Shown here one piece after another: positions 1 to 7,222 of a stretch of 15,696 nucleotides of DNA. Numbering within the stretch: position 1 is the stretch's first letter; each line of letters starts with the position of its first letter. A model generated the notes under the pieces. The model was not told the origin of the DNA. It saw nothing but the letters and a program-made list of their open reading frames with translations, and did no database searches. Source of the stretch: Candidatus Thorarchaeota archaeon (lineage in GTDB: Archaea > Asgardarchaeota > Thorarchaeia > Thorarchaeales > Thorarchaeaceae); contig JAHQWZ010000017.1 of assembly GCA_029856425.1 (NCBI GenBank), positions 1 to 15,696 on the forward strand, in the 5' to 3' direction. Both the position numbers and the translations under genes were made by a program.

Positions 1-1344
1 AAACTCCCAGAAGATCGCATTTCCGCTCCGATGAATACGAAAGAGGTCTTGGAAGCTCGGCGAAGTTATACAGGTAGGTCTCTCAGAACTGCGTACAGGG
101 AGCCACTCCATATTGTCCGTGGTGAGATGCAATATCTCTATGACGCAGTTGGGAGAGAATACCTAGATGCTCGAAACAACGTTCCTCACGTTGGCCACTC
201 CAATCCAAGGGTTGTAGCTGCACTCAGGCGCCAAGCGACAGTATTGAACACTAATACGACATATCTTCACGAGAACCTAGTGAGATACGCAGAACGACTG
301 TGTGGCAAAATGCCTGATCCATTGAGTGTCTGCTTCTTTGTCAACAGTGGAAGCGAGGCTAACGAGCTTGCTCTTAGACTGGCATATGCACACACCAAAC
401 AGACGGAATTGATTGTAATTGATGGAGCATATCATGGAAATACGGGCACCCTTGTAGGTATAAGCCCATACAAGTTCGACGGGCCCGGTGGTGCGGGAGC
501 TCCCCGACATGTTCACAAGGTGAAGACACCCGATGTCTATAGAGGTTTCTTCAAGGCTGACAATCCGGAGGCCGGTGAGAAATATGCTATGGAAGTTCTC
601 AAGGTGATTCTTGAATTGGAGGCTGAAGAGAAGGGATTAGCGGCCTTCATCTGCGAGCCATTGATGGGATGTGCCGGTCAAATCATCCTTCCTAAAAACT
701 ACCTCCGAGATGCATTTGATTATGTTCGGGACGCTGGAGGTGTGTGCATTGCGGACGAGGTGCAGGTAGGATTTGGCAGGGTTGGAAGTCATTTCTGGGG
801 CTTTGAAACACAGGGTGTTGTTCCTGATATTGTCACTCTAGGGAAACCGATTGGAAATGGTCATCCATTGGGTGCTGTCATAACGACCCCAGAGATCGCG
901 GAATCTTTCAATACTGGTATGGAGTTCTTTAGCACTACAGGCGGAAATACAGTGTCATGCGCTGTTGGGATGGCTGTCCTGGATGTAATTGAAGAAGAGA
1001 ATCTCCAAAAGAACGCGTACGAAATCGGTGGCTACCTCATTGATCAGCTATACATACTGAAGAAGAAACACAAAATCATAGGAGATGTCAGAGGGAGCGG
1101 TCTCTTCATAGGAGTGGAGCTAGTCCTCAACCATGAGATTCTAACCCCTGCAACAGAGCAGGCGAGCTATGTCGCCAATCGAATGAAAGACCTAGGGATT
1201 CTGATTAGTACAGACGGCCCATTTGATAATGTCCTCAAGATAAAGCCCCCTCTTGTGTTTTCCAGAGCGAACGCTGAGTTCTTTGTTAAAACACTAGATG
1301 GCGTACTAGCTGAGGATTTCGTTAGGTTTGCTACATCAGCATAA
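1..1344 (+). CDS. Class-III PLP aminotransferase family, phospho-lyase-like; probably 5'-partial
   Basis: Fold-type I PLP enzyme. Counting from the ATG at 31 (437 aa), I see NSGSEAN at 105-111 (PLP phosphate contact), AYHG at 133-136, DEVQVGFGR at 242-250 and the Schiff-base lysine K272 in TLGKPIGNGHP. From NNVPHVGH through LNTNTTYLH, SPYKF and VLKIKPP it reads like human ETNPPL/PHYKPL (ethanolamine-phosphate and phosphohydroxylysine phospho-lyases). It also resembles the C-terminal domain of bacterial proteins that fuse an APH-type kinase to this aminotransferase. The frame is open to base 1, with ten sense codons before the ATG and no ribosome site in front of it, so I infer that the gene continues upstream, perhaps with a kinase domain. 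True transamination versus phospho-lyase activity cannot be decided from sequence. A small hypothetical gene follows after 24 bp, probably in the same transcript. Family is certain; substrate is not. Confidence 0.9.
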   Translation, partial: KLPEDRISAPMNTKEVLEARRSYTGRSLRTAYREPLHIVRGEMQYLYDAVGREYLDARNNVPHVGHSNPRVVAALRRQATVLNTNTTYLHENLVRYAERLCGKMPDPLSVCFFVNSGSEANELALRLAYAHTKQTELIVIDGAYHGNTGTLVGISPYKFDGPGGAGAPRHVHKVKTPDVYRGFFKADNPEAGEKYAMEVLKVILELEAEEKGLAAFICEPLMGCAGQIILPKNYLRDAFDYVRDAGGVCIADEVQVGFGRVGSHFWGFETQGVVPDIVTLGKPIGNGHPLGAVITTPEIAESFNTGMEFFSTTGGNTVSCAVGMAVLDVIEEENLQKNAYEIGGYLIDQLYILKKKHKIIGDVRGSGLFIGVELVLNHEILTPATEQASYVANRMKDLGILISTDGPFDNVLKIKPPLVFSRANAEFFVKTLDGVLAEDFVRFATSA

Positions 1345-1368
1345 ACTCTGCAGGAGCTGATTAGGCTA

Positions 1369-1926
1369 GTGACTGCGCAGATTCCAGATGAGTTCCGATA
1401 CATGGGTGAACTTTATTCACTGGTTGGATTAAAGGGCTCTCCGCTGTACACGCCACAAGACTTCGGAATCACCCCTATGATGGCAAGTACTGCATGTTAT
1501 CGTGGCTTTGTCATGCGATATGATTGTGCTGACGGTCGACTCATTCTGGAGGGTATGAGTGTGCGGACTGAAGAAGCTCCGCCTATAAACAACATCGATC
1601 CAATGGAGGAAGGTGGTTTCTTCTTCAGTCATCGCTATGAGAATCTCGGGCTGAAGACTAGATTCTCTGGCTCAATGCTTCTAGGAAAAGACTTCATTGA
1701 TAGCATGTATGTGCACATGGGATTCCAGCGTCCTATGGCCTTTCGGACTCTATTGGAGCTGCAAATAGAAGATGGGGATATTCTGGCAACCAACGATCTG
1801 TCTGCCAAGATGGAGGAACTTCGTAATCGCGATTCTAGAATGGGAGCTCAACCAGACTCTCGTGACCATGATGATGTGATGAGCTGGGTTGAAGATGCCT
1901 TTTCTCTGGACTACGATTTTGAATAG
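1369..1926 (+). CDS. Conserved hypothetical protein, 185 aa
   Basis: I do not recognise a named function. The start is a GTG with AGGAG at 1352-1356, 12 bases upstream; the stop is TAG. The protein is soluble, with no signal peptide or membrane segment. The N-terminal half (PDEFRYMGELYSLVGLKG, then GITPMMASTACYRGF) resembles a family of uncharacterised bacterial proteins of similar size that begin with the same 'F-Y-x-G-x-x-Y-S-L-V-G' pattern. The last 40 residues are polar and acidic, ending in LDYDFE. It lies 24 bp after the aminotransferase-family gene and is probably co-transcribed with it. It ends 11 bp from the convergent DinB-like gene. Coding is well supported by length, start signal and composition. 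Confidence 0.75.
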   Translation: MTAQIPDEFRYMGELYSLVGLKGSPLYTPQDFGITPMMASTACYRGFVMRYDCADGRLILEGMSVRTEEAPPINNIDPMEEGGFFFSHRYENLGLKTRFSGSMLLGKDFIDSMYVHMGFQRPMAFRTLLELQIEDGDILATNDLSAKMEELRNRDSRMGAQPDSRDHDDVMSWVEDAFSLDYDFE

Positions 1927-1937
1927 TCGTTCTCTTT

Positions 1938-2435
1938 TCACTCGCTTGTGATGCCATAGTATGTCATCATATCGACAGCCACACCAGCCATCTTCAAGTA
2001 CATCCAGAGCTGCATCTTGTGCATAGCAATATGGGTGGTGAACTCTGCAAAGTAATGACCCCAGCTCTTCTTCTCTTTCTGTTCATAGAACGGCCTTAGG
2101 TTTGCTTTGAGGAATTCATCGTCAGACATGTCTTTGAAATACATCTTGACTGATTCAACGCCCTCATCAAAGACAGAAATGATCCTGTCAATTCCATCTC
2201 GCCAAAGCTCCTTCTCTCTGGCTTGAGCCTGTTCAGCATCTGCTATCTCACCCCTATACATGTAAGGGTCCATAGAAGGAATCTGTGCGAGATGATTAGC
2301 AAGGGCAATCAGGGGCCTCATTCCTTCTTTGGGCACGAAATTCAGGTCTGTATTCTTTGCACATTCGAGAACAACCTTCGCTTGGTTACTCTCATGAAGA
2401 AACATATTCAACATAACATCAGATATCTTTGGCAT
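1938..2435 (-). CDS. DinB/YfiT-like four-helix-bundle protein, 165 aa
   Basis: Small helical protein of the DinB-like superfamily, whose members are putative metal-dependent enzymes such as thiol transferases, often of unknown substrate. The superfamily's histidine triad is visible: H48 in ALANHLAQIP, and H135 and H139 in TTHIAMHKMQLWMYL, the last spaced by three as in metal-binding DinB proteins. H127 is nearby. Its 165 residues are typical for the family. The ATG has a strong site, GGAGG, 7 bases upstream. The stop is TGA. It is convergent with the hypothetical gene to its left; its own promoter should lie in 2436-2538. Substrate unknown. Confidence 0.75.
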   Translation of the reverse strand: MPKISDVMLNMFLHESNQAKVVLECAKNTDLNFVPKEGMRPLIALANHLAQIPSMDPYMYRGEIADAEQAQAREKELWRDGIDRIISVFDEGVESVKMYFKDMSDDEFLKANLRPFYEQKEKKSWGHYFAEFTTHIAMHKMQLWMYLKMAGVAVDMMTYYGITSE

Positions 2436-2538
2436 TGGAACGCCTCCTCTTCCTTAGGATGAGCGGCGAGATTAAAGAGAATCGCTCAAAGCGACCGAGT
2501 TCTTTATGCCATAGATTGCCACCAGACCTCGCTGGTGT
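2436..2538 (-). promoter_or_regulatory. Upstream region of the DinB-like gene
   Basis: About 100 bp between the end of the HD-like fragment and the DinB-like start. The ribosome site AGGAGG lies at 2443-2448 on the minus strand. AT-rich TTTAATC stretches upstream could act as a TATA element, but none is convincing. I see no terminator hairpin here. Confidence 0.25.
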
Positions 2539-2823
2539 TTACAGGTATGTCTGTAGAGTGGGAACCACGCCTATGTGTAGTGTAAGGACTTCCTGGAAAG
2601 CACATACTAGCCCCGCAATCGCCGGATTCAGATTTCGTCGTATTGCAGTTATCTTGGCCAATTGAGTATTAGAATACATGTGTGCGGCTCCCCACACAAT
2701 TGGGGTTTCTCGTTTTCCGTCCCTAGATAAGGCTTCTATCCGAGATTGGAGAACAGCTAGAACCCTGTTCAGTAGCCAGACTGGAAGTCCAACTTCTGGT
2801 TCTCCTCTGCATGGAATCGGCAT
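2539..2823 (-). pseudogene. Truncated HD-domain-like fragment, 94 aa
   Basis: Short open frame 47 bp downstream of the isoprenylcysteine-methyltransferase-like gene and in the same direction. Its translation looks protein-like rather than random: a helix-rich N-terminus (GLPVWLLNRVLAVLQSRIE), then TPIVWGAAHMYSNTQLAKI and NPAIAGLVCAFQEVLTLHIG. This resembles the start of an HD-phosphohydrolase-like domain, with the first metal His at H48 and the usual 'F-H-D' pair at F76-Q77-E78. Here HD reads QE (CAG GAA), and each codon is one third-position change away from His and Asp. The frame stops 12 residues later, well short of a full HD domain. Neither of the other two frames downstream continues the domain. 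I infer a decayed remnant; a small active protein or a chance frame remain possible. Confidence 0.35.
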
Positions 2824-2869
2824 AACCTTCTCTCAATGCAAACAACCCTTTGCTTCTCTGCACCTACAA

Positions 2870-3457
2870 CTAATCTTTGCTCCTCTTTCTCTTTGGTATG
2901 AACATGCCTGTTCTCTCTCTATAGTCAATGTAGTCCTGACCATATCGTATCACAAGGTCTCTCTCCTCAATTATGCAGAAGTAATAGAATGTTGGGAAGA
3001 AGACCAATGATAGAACTGCTAGTAGGGGTGAGTTAAGATATAGCCCAATCACCAAACCCAGCCATACTTCTCCTAGGGCTTGAGGATGCCTTATCTTCTC
3101 ATATATTCCTCCATACAATGTATGCTCTCTCTTCGGGGTCAGGGTTTCTTCTCCCGCATCTCTGGCTCCAATATACATCAGGCAAATACTTGGTAGGAAT
3201 ATCCCAGTAGCTACCACCGCGGTCATCCAATACTCCCAGGGAAAGAAGTCGGGCAATGGAGTGGACAGAGGATAGAAGTAATAGATGACATAATTTAGAA
3301 ACATTAGATAGTACGCAACAGTTGCTATCTTCCTGTATCTGGCACTCTTCTCATATGAGATTGCTCCTATCTGCTGCTCAAGAGCTGCAGGGCTTATGCT
3401 CATGATATAGAAAACGGATGAGATTAGAATCATGAGACATAAAGAGAGGAAGTTCAA
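2870..3457 (-). CDS. Isoprenylcysteine carboxyl methyltransferase (ICMT/PEMT)-like membrane protein, 195 aa
   Basis: Integral membrane methyltransferase-like protein with about five hydrophobic segments, starting at residues 1-20 and 45-65. The C-terminal SAM-binding signature of the ICMT/PEMT family is clear: YGGIYEKIRHPQALGE around 115-130, with the RHP motif, then a hydrophobic hairpin, then IEERDLVIRYGQDYIDYRERT with the conserved EE and G-x-Y-x-x-Y. The family methylates prenylcysteine, phospholipids or other lipid-like acceptors; the acceptor here is unknown. The start is uncertain: TTG at 3457 keeps the first membrane helix intact, while ATG at 3433 would shorten it; neither has a clear ribosome site. 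Stop is TAG. It diverges from the small Cys-rich gene. A possible TATA element (CTTAAATC) lies at about 3505-3512 on the minus strand, giving a short leader. Confidence 0.8.
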   Translation of the reverse strand: MNFLSLCLMILISSVFYIMSISPAALEQQIGAISYEKSARYRKIATVAYYLMFLNYVIYYFYPLSTPLPDFFPWEYWMTAVVATGIFLPSICLMYIGARDAGEETLTPKREHTLYGGIYEKIRHPQALGEVWLGLVIGLYLNSPLLAVLSLVFFPTFYYFCIIEERDLVIRYGQDYIDYRERTGMFIPKRKRSKD

Positions 3458-3484
3458 GATGTCTATCGTGACAACACACCCTGT

Positions 3485-3504
3485 GTGGAGTGGGGGTGCT
3501 CCAC
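3485..3504. repeat. Short inverted repeat in the divergent intergenic region
   Basis: GTGGAG at 3485-3490 and CTCCAC at 3499-3504 form a perfect 6-bp dyad around the loop TGGGGGTG. It lies between two divergent genes (162 bp gap, 3458-3619), about 30 bp upstream of the methyltransferase-like start. It could be an operator or an RNA hairpin in that gene's leader. No other strong signal is seen in the gap apart from the ATTTAAG element at 3505-3512. Confidence 0.3.
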
Positions 3505-3619
3505 GATTTAAGCAGGAGGGTGGATTAGTTGAGGCGTTCTAGCACGATTCTGCCTCTTGACCAATGTTAATTAGTTGAAATGAGGAAGTCGCTAATGTCC
3601 AAATGAGAGGTATGATGAA

Positions 3620-3787
3620 ATGATTGATCTGAGAGCCCTGGAGCGTTGTGTGTGTGAACACGATAGATCCATGCACGAAAAGAGAGAAGCCTCGTGCAAG
3701 AAATGTGAGTGTGACCTATTCGTGCCCAAGATGGGGCATCCAGGCAACCCAGTTGACAAGTGGGAGGATGTGTCAGCCGCTGAGTGA
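3620..3787 (+). CDS. Small Cys-rich protein, 55 aa, possible metal-binding
   Basis: Short gene read in the frame of the ATG at 3620. It has a good ribosome site (GAGAGG ending at 3610, 9 bases before the ATG) and ends in TGA at 3785-3787. The translation starts MIDLRALERCVCEH and contains five cysteines: C10, C12, C26, C29 and C31 (pattern CxC ... CxxCxC), with H14 and H19 between the clusters, which would suit a Zn site. The C-terminus (GHPGNPVDKWEDVSAAE) is ordinary protein-like sequence. Its last 20 bases overlap the start of the DUF1614 gene, so the two are probably translationally coupled. I do not recognise a named family. The competing frame here (an upstream extension of the DUF1614 gene from GTG 3648) lacks a good start signal. 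Confidence 0.5.
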   Translation: MIDLRALERCVCEHDRSMHEKREASCKKCECDLFVPKMGHPGNPVDKWEDVSAAE

Positions 3788-4580
3788 AAGAGAGAATAAA
3801 GATTCCAGAGGTTCAGATTGGTCAATACACCTCGCCGCCACTGGCGAGGATGATTCCGTTCCGATTGTCTTCGATGAGGAAGGAAAGCCGAAGAGGTCGC
3901 AGCTGGGGAGGCGAGCTAATTCGCCGCTGGCGATTCTCATGTTTGCCTTGATGAGTGTGTTCATCATTCAGGCTGCAGGCTATGCGTTCTTTCAGATCGG
4001 TATTCCAATGTGGTTGGCATTTCTTATTGTGCCTGGTTCTCTTGTGGGAAGTCTAGTGAACATTCCACTCTATACCATTGAGTCTGAGCCGTCCCCTGTA
4101 GTCGAGGCGCCTTACATCTCTGATTGGGGATTCAGCTTTCAAGTCTTTCAGCAGCCAGCTCTTCGCGAGACCAAGATCAGTGTCAACCTTGGCGGGGCTA
4201 TCATCCCTCTTATTGTAAGCGGATATCTAGTACTGCTGAATCTTCTCTCCATAGCCCCGATTCTATTCGCGACCACTGCGGTGACTATCGTTGTACATCG
4301 AATAGCCCGGATTGAGCCGAATCTAGGTATTGTCACTCCGGGTCTATTGCCACCGCTTGCGGCTGTTATGGCCACACTGGCTGTTGGATTAGTATTTCCT
4401 GGAATCATCAACCTTTACGCGATTGCATATATCGCAGGAACATTGGGGACCTTGATCGGTGCTGACTTTCTTAATCTTGGGAAGCTATCTCAACTGAGGA
4501 CAGATGCTGCATCCATTGGAGGAGCTGGGACCTGGGATGGCGTGTTCCTGACAGGCATACTAGCAGTGGTGCTTCTCTAA
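3768..4580 (+). CDS. DUF1614-family membrane protein, 270 aa
   Basis: Polytopic membrane protein of the DUF1614 family (function unknown). From the ATG at 3768: a polar N-terminus of about 50 residues with IVFDEEGKPKR, then about seven hydrophobic segments from residue 54. Conserved family stretches are SVNLGGAIIPL (138-148), ARIEPNLGIVTPGLLPP (180-196), GADFLNLGKL (231-240) and the C-terminal SIGGAGTWDGVF (249-260). A longer frame starting at GTG 3648 is possible, but its first 40 codons coincide with the small Cys-rich gene and look non-coding, so I prefer ATG 3768. That ATG has GGGAGG directly abutting it, too close for a normal site, so initiation may depend on coupling to the upstream gene. 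It ends 10 bp from the convergent M20 gene. Confidence 0.75.
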   Translation: MCQPLSERENKDSRGSDWSIHLAATGEDDSVPIVFDEEGKPKRSQLGRRANSPLAILMFALMSVFIIQAAGYAFFQIGIPMWLAFLIVPGSLVGSLVNIPLYTIESEPSPVVEAPYISDWGFSFQVFQQPALRETKISVNLGGAIIPLIVSGYLVLLNLLSIAPILFATTAVTIVVHRIARIEPNLGIVTPGLLPPLAAVMATLAVGLVFPGIINLYAIAYIAGTLGTLIGADFLNLGKLSQLRTDAASIGGAGTWDGVFLTGILAVVLL

Positions 4581-4590
4581 ATTCATAAAC

Positions 4591-5889
4591 CTAAATGCCG
4601 CACCAATTGATTAACGTCTTCGCAATTACTTGCGATGTCATAACAATTGTTTGAATGTCAACAACCTCGTCAAAGGAGTGAATCCGCTCAGCGAGTGGTC
4701 CGCAGGTCATAGCGGGAACTCCGTTATGAACAAAAAACCTGGTGTCTAAGCCAGCTGATCCCCCCACGAACATTGGTTCTCGACCTGCTATATCTTTGAC
4801 ATTCTGTTTGACCAATTGCACGAATTCATTATTGGGGTCAAGCTCATGAGGACGAGCTTTCCATCCAAACCAATCTACTATTGGAGGATTCTCTCGAAGC
4901 CATTCATCAGCTTCTGCGGCATTGCGTACAGCATTTTCGACTTGAAGCATCACTTCTTCCCGGCTCTCGCCCGGTGGGAATCCAATTCTGCATTCTATTG
5001 AACAGGAACCAGGAACAGTGGAAGGCCAATCACCAGCTCTAATGACTCCGATGTTAATTGTAGTTGCTTTTCCCTTCATCTTTGGGTCCGATTCAGCAAA
5101 GCTATAGCTGATTGTAGCTTGTCGCATTTCGTGGAGTTTCTGGATGGCTTCCATTATTGGAATCATCTTCTGAGCCGCATTCACACCAAAATGAGCAGTG
5201 GCTGCATGAGCTGGCACGCCAAGAGTTGTCACTCGAAAATACATGACACCAGCGCTTGCTACAGTGATTTCGAGATTTGTGGGTTCTGGGACAAATGCAG
5301 CATCAGTCTTTGGCCTGATTGTTCGCATATAGAGGACTCCTCCAACTCCACCGTCCTCCTCCTCGATTGTGGTTTCAATCTGCACATCGCCCTTCAAACT
5401 GATGTCATTCTCCTGAAGTGCCCTGACTGCAAAGATCATGGCAGCTACTCCCGCCTTCATGTCCCCTGCACCGCGGCCATGTATATTGCCGTCAACAACG
5501 TCTCCGGACCATGGGTTACGAGTCCACTTGTTCAGGGGTTCAGGTGATACAACGTCCACATGTCCGCTAAGACAGATTGAGCGTCCATCCCCTGTGCCCT
5601 TCAATATCCCTCCTACATTTGGCCTGTCTTCATAGCCATACTTGATGAATGAGGTGGTTTCAAAGAAGTCCTTATGGCTTCGAAGTTTCTTGTCATCTGG
5701 ATTGAACATCTCTGGATTGAGGTCCATTCTTCCCAATTCTTTGTGAACTCGTTTCTGAACTTCATATTCTTCTCCCGATATACTGGGAATTCGTACCAGA
5801 TCTTGGGTCAGATTAACGAGGGTTACTTGGTTCTCACTAATCCAATTCGCAATAGATATGGCCGTTGACTCTCTCTGTTCTTTTGTCAT
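4591..5889 (-). CDS. M20-family metallo-amidohydrolase/deacylase (ArgE/DapE-like), 432 aa
   Basis: Zinc-dependent amidohydrolase of the ArgE/DapE/carboxypeptidase G2 clan; it removes an acyl or aminoacyl group from a small amino compound in the cytoplasm. Metal and catalytic residues are in place: H110 and D112 in LSGHVDVV, bridging D143 in GRGAGDMKAG, the Glu pair E177-E178 in TIEEEDGG, E202 in FVPEPTN and H404 in ERIHSFDEVV. The lid/dimerisation domain (about 210-330) carries the usual PAHAATAHFGVNA segment. Length is normal. Start ATG at 5889 with AGGAGG 12 bases upstream; TAG stop. It diverges from the ribbon-helix-helix regulator, sharing a 190-bp intergenic region, which makes joint control plausible. 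Substrate cannot be told: N-acetyl-amino acid, N-succinyl or a dipeptide are all possible. Confidence 0.88.
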   Translation of the reverse strand: MTKEQRESTAISIANWISENQVTLVNLTQDLVRIPSISGEEYEVQKRVHKELGRMDLNPEMFNPDDKKLRSHKDFFETTSFIKYGYEDRPNVGGILKGTGDGRSICLSGHVDVVSPEPLNKWTRNPWSGDVVDGNIHGRGAGDMKAGVAAMIFAVRALQENDISLKGDVQIETTIEEEDGGVGGVLYMRTIRPKTDAAFVPEPTNLEITVASAGVMYFRVTTLGVPAHAATAHFGVNAAQKMIPIMEAIQKLHEMRQATISYSFAESDPKMKGKATTINIGVIRAGDWPSTVPGSCSIECRIGFPPGESREEVMLQVENAVRNAAEADEWLRENPPIVDWFGWKARPHELDPNNEFVQLVKQNVKDIAGREPMFVGGSAGLDTRFFVHNGVPAMTCGPLAERIHSFDEVVDIQTIVMTSQVIAKTLINWCGI

Positions 5890-5958
5890 TGATTTTAGCA
5901 GGCCTCCTAGCCAGTTCTCTCAGTACACCCGCTTTGATTAACTCTGCTGTTGCAGTCC

Positions 5959-5964
5959 ATTATA
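5959..5964 (-). promoter_or_regulatory. Candidate TATA element for the M20 gene
   Basis: On the minus strand the sequence reads GTATAATGG here, about 70 bp upstream of the M20 start codon. It is the best AT-rich candidate on that strand in the divergent region. No matching BRE is obvious, so the call is weak. Confidence 0.25.
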
Positions 5965-6013
5965 CGATGAATGCTAAATCCGAGCTACCATTTATCAAGT
6001 CCAACTAGGTTCG

Positions 6014-6026
6014 GAAACCTTATGTT
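6014..6026 (+). promoter_or_regulatory. BRE/TATA-like promoter of the ribbon-helix-helix gene
   Basis: GAAACC followed by TTATGTT resembles an archaeal BRE (GAAA, two spacer bases) plus TATA element. Transcription would be expected to start about 25 bases downstream, near 6048-6053, leaving a leader of about 30 bases to the ATG at 6080, which carries the ribosome site GAGGTG at 6068-6073. The TATA element overlaps the left arm of a dyad (6022-6060). Confidence 0.45.
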
Positions 6027-6060
6027 CACGCTATCATGTATGATATTGTATTGTGAACAT
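6022..6060. promoter_or_regulatory. Operator-like dyad over the promoter
   Basis: Perfect 8-bp arms, ATGTTCAC at 6022-6029 and GTGAACAT at 6053-6060, flank a 23-bp spacer that itself contains a second dyad, ATCAT-GT-ATGAT (6033-6044). The left arm covers the TATA element and the right arm the predicted transcription start. A third palindrome, GTTCATGAAC (6076-6085), overlaps the start codon at 6080. All share the half-site GTTCA/TGAAC. This is the arrangement expected for autorepression by the downstream DNA-binding protein, though binding by another factor cannot be excluded. Confidence 0.5.
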
Positions 6061-6079
6061 GCTTCTTGAGGTGATGTTC

Positions 6080-7219
6080 ATGAACGAAGAACGTGGGAGA
6101 ACCCAATACACCGAGAAGCGCAAGGCATCATCACGGGTACACCTCCATACTACTATCTCTGCAGGAACACGTCAACTCCTTCACGATTTGGCAGGTGAAA
6201 CGGGTCGCATAAATGATGTACTAGAAGACGCAGTCAATTTCTTCAGCACACGAAGAGAAATTCCAAGTTGCGATGAGTGCGAAGCTATGGAGGTGTCAAA
6301 CCTCCGACGTTCCCTCATTGATTCTGCTGACATGGGTCTTGTGAGTTCACAGGTTCTGTCAGTCCTTGCGGAGCTGGGATGTTCAGGACAGGGTGCAACA
6401 GAACTTATCACTAGACTGCAAAAGATAGGGCACCAGCAGACGAAACTACTACGTGGGCTTAGAACGATTCCACATGAAATGTGGGAGAACTCCTTTGAAT
6501 CGTTTGTCAGCAACGTAAAGCTCTTGGAAAGAATGGGTATCTTTGGATTCGTCGAGATTCACGCTGAGCGCAAGACTATCCTTGCAACAGCCAAGCTCAT
6601 GCGGGAGCAACCGGAGATTCTATTGATGATGCTCATAGCTGAGTGGGATGAAGCAGGATATTCTGTGGATGCAGAAGTTGTTACTGAGAATAAGATTAGT
6701 GTGATGTGGGTAGACCCCCTCCTCTTTAATACGATCAGGGAAGACCGTGATAGAAGGGTTCTCAGCCTATGGCAGGAACGGAGGGAGGTTATATTGATGC
6801 GGGCAGGGCAAAGCGGTTCCATTACTTTGAACCCCTCTTTGCTAGAATGGTTGATGAATTATACCATCAATGATGTTCTAGATGAAAGAACAGTGGTTAG
6901 CATACGTGACTATATAGAACAGATTGATCCCCGTGGACCTGAGATTCCAACCAGCATTGTTGACCGCGTGAAGCGGGTTGCATTAGGTGTGACTGCTCTT
7001 GGGCTTTTTGAAAAGTGCGATGTACGAACTGAAAATGAGCTCACCCGAGTCCAATTGAGATCGAGAACATCCTTCATGAAGGATCTTGGACTCAAGCTTC
7101 TTCTTGCGCTTCTGCGTTTTGAGGGTGTTGACGAATTTGCACGCGAGGAGGGCGTTTCCACTGCTGTCCTTTATTTCGGGGAGAAGCCAGAGATTGGCAG
7201 GAAATATCGTGTAGGATGA
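6080..7219 (+). CDS. Ribbon-helix-helix DNA-binding protein with a large uncharacterised C-terminal region, 379 aa
   Basis: Probable transcription regulator. Residues 18-58 fit a ribbon-helix-helix fold: a strand (SRVHLHTTISAG), a first helix (TRQLLHDLAGETG) and a second helix (INDVLEDAVNFFSTR). A C64-x-x-C67 pair (SCDEC) follows. The remaining 300 residues are mixed helix and strand with no motif I recognise; segments such as VKLLERMGIFGFVEI and AEWDEAGYSVDAEVV suggest a ligand- or protein-sensing domain of a type I associate with archaea. I chose ATG 6080 because GAGGTG lies 6 bases before it; GTG 6053 and ATG 6059 have no such site and fall within the operator-like dyad. It is divergent from the M20 gene and convergent with the MtmB-like gene (3 bp between stops). 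Its targets are unknown; the dyads at its own promoter suggest autoregulation. Confidence 0.75.
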   Translation: MNEERGRTQYTEKRKASSRVHLHTTISAGTRQLLHDLAGETGRINDVLEDAVNFFSTRREIPSCDECEAMEVSNLRRSLIDSADMGLVSSQVLSVLAELGCSGQGATELITRLQKIGHQQTKLLRGLRTIPHEMWENSFESFVSNVKLLERMGIFGFVEIHAERKTILATAKLMREQPEILLMMLIAEWDEAGYSVDAEVVTENKISVMWVDPLLFNTIREDRDRRVLSLWQERREVILMRAGQSGSITLNPSLLEWLMNYTINDVLDERTVVSIRDYIEQIDPRGPEIPTSIVDRVKRVALGVTALGLFEKCDVRTENELTRVQLRSRTSFMKDLGLKLLLALLRFEGVDEFAREEGVSTAVLYFGEKPEIGRKYRVG

Positions 7220-7222
7220 GCA

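Noticed and set aside
2678..3010. Plus-strand open frame of 110 codons
   Set aside because: Antisense to the HD-like fragment and the end of the methyltransferase-like gene; no motif and no start signal.
3648..3767. Upstream part of the long frame leading into the DUF1614 gene
   Set aside because: Starts at a GTG without a ribosome site, its translation is unlike a protein N-terminus, and another frame here encodes the better supported 55-residue protein.
6053..6079. Earlier starts (GTG 6053, ATG 6059) for the ribbon-helix-helix gene
   Set aside because: They lie on the right arm of the operator-like dyad near the predicted transcription start and lack a ribosome site; ATG 6080 has GAGGTG at ideal spacing. 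A leaderless start at 6059 cannot be fully excluded.
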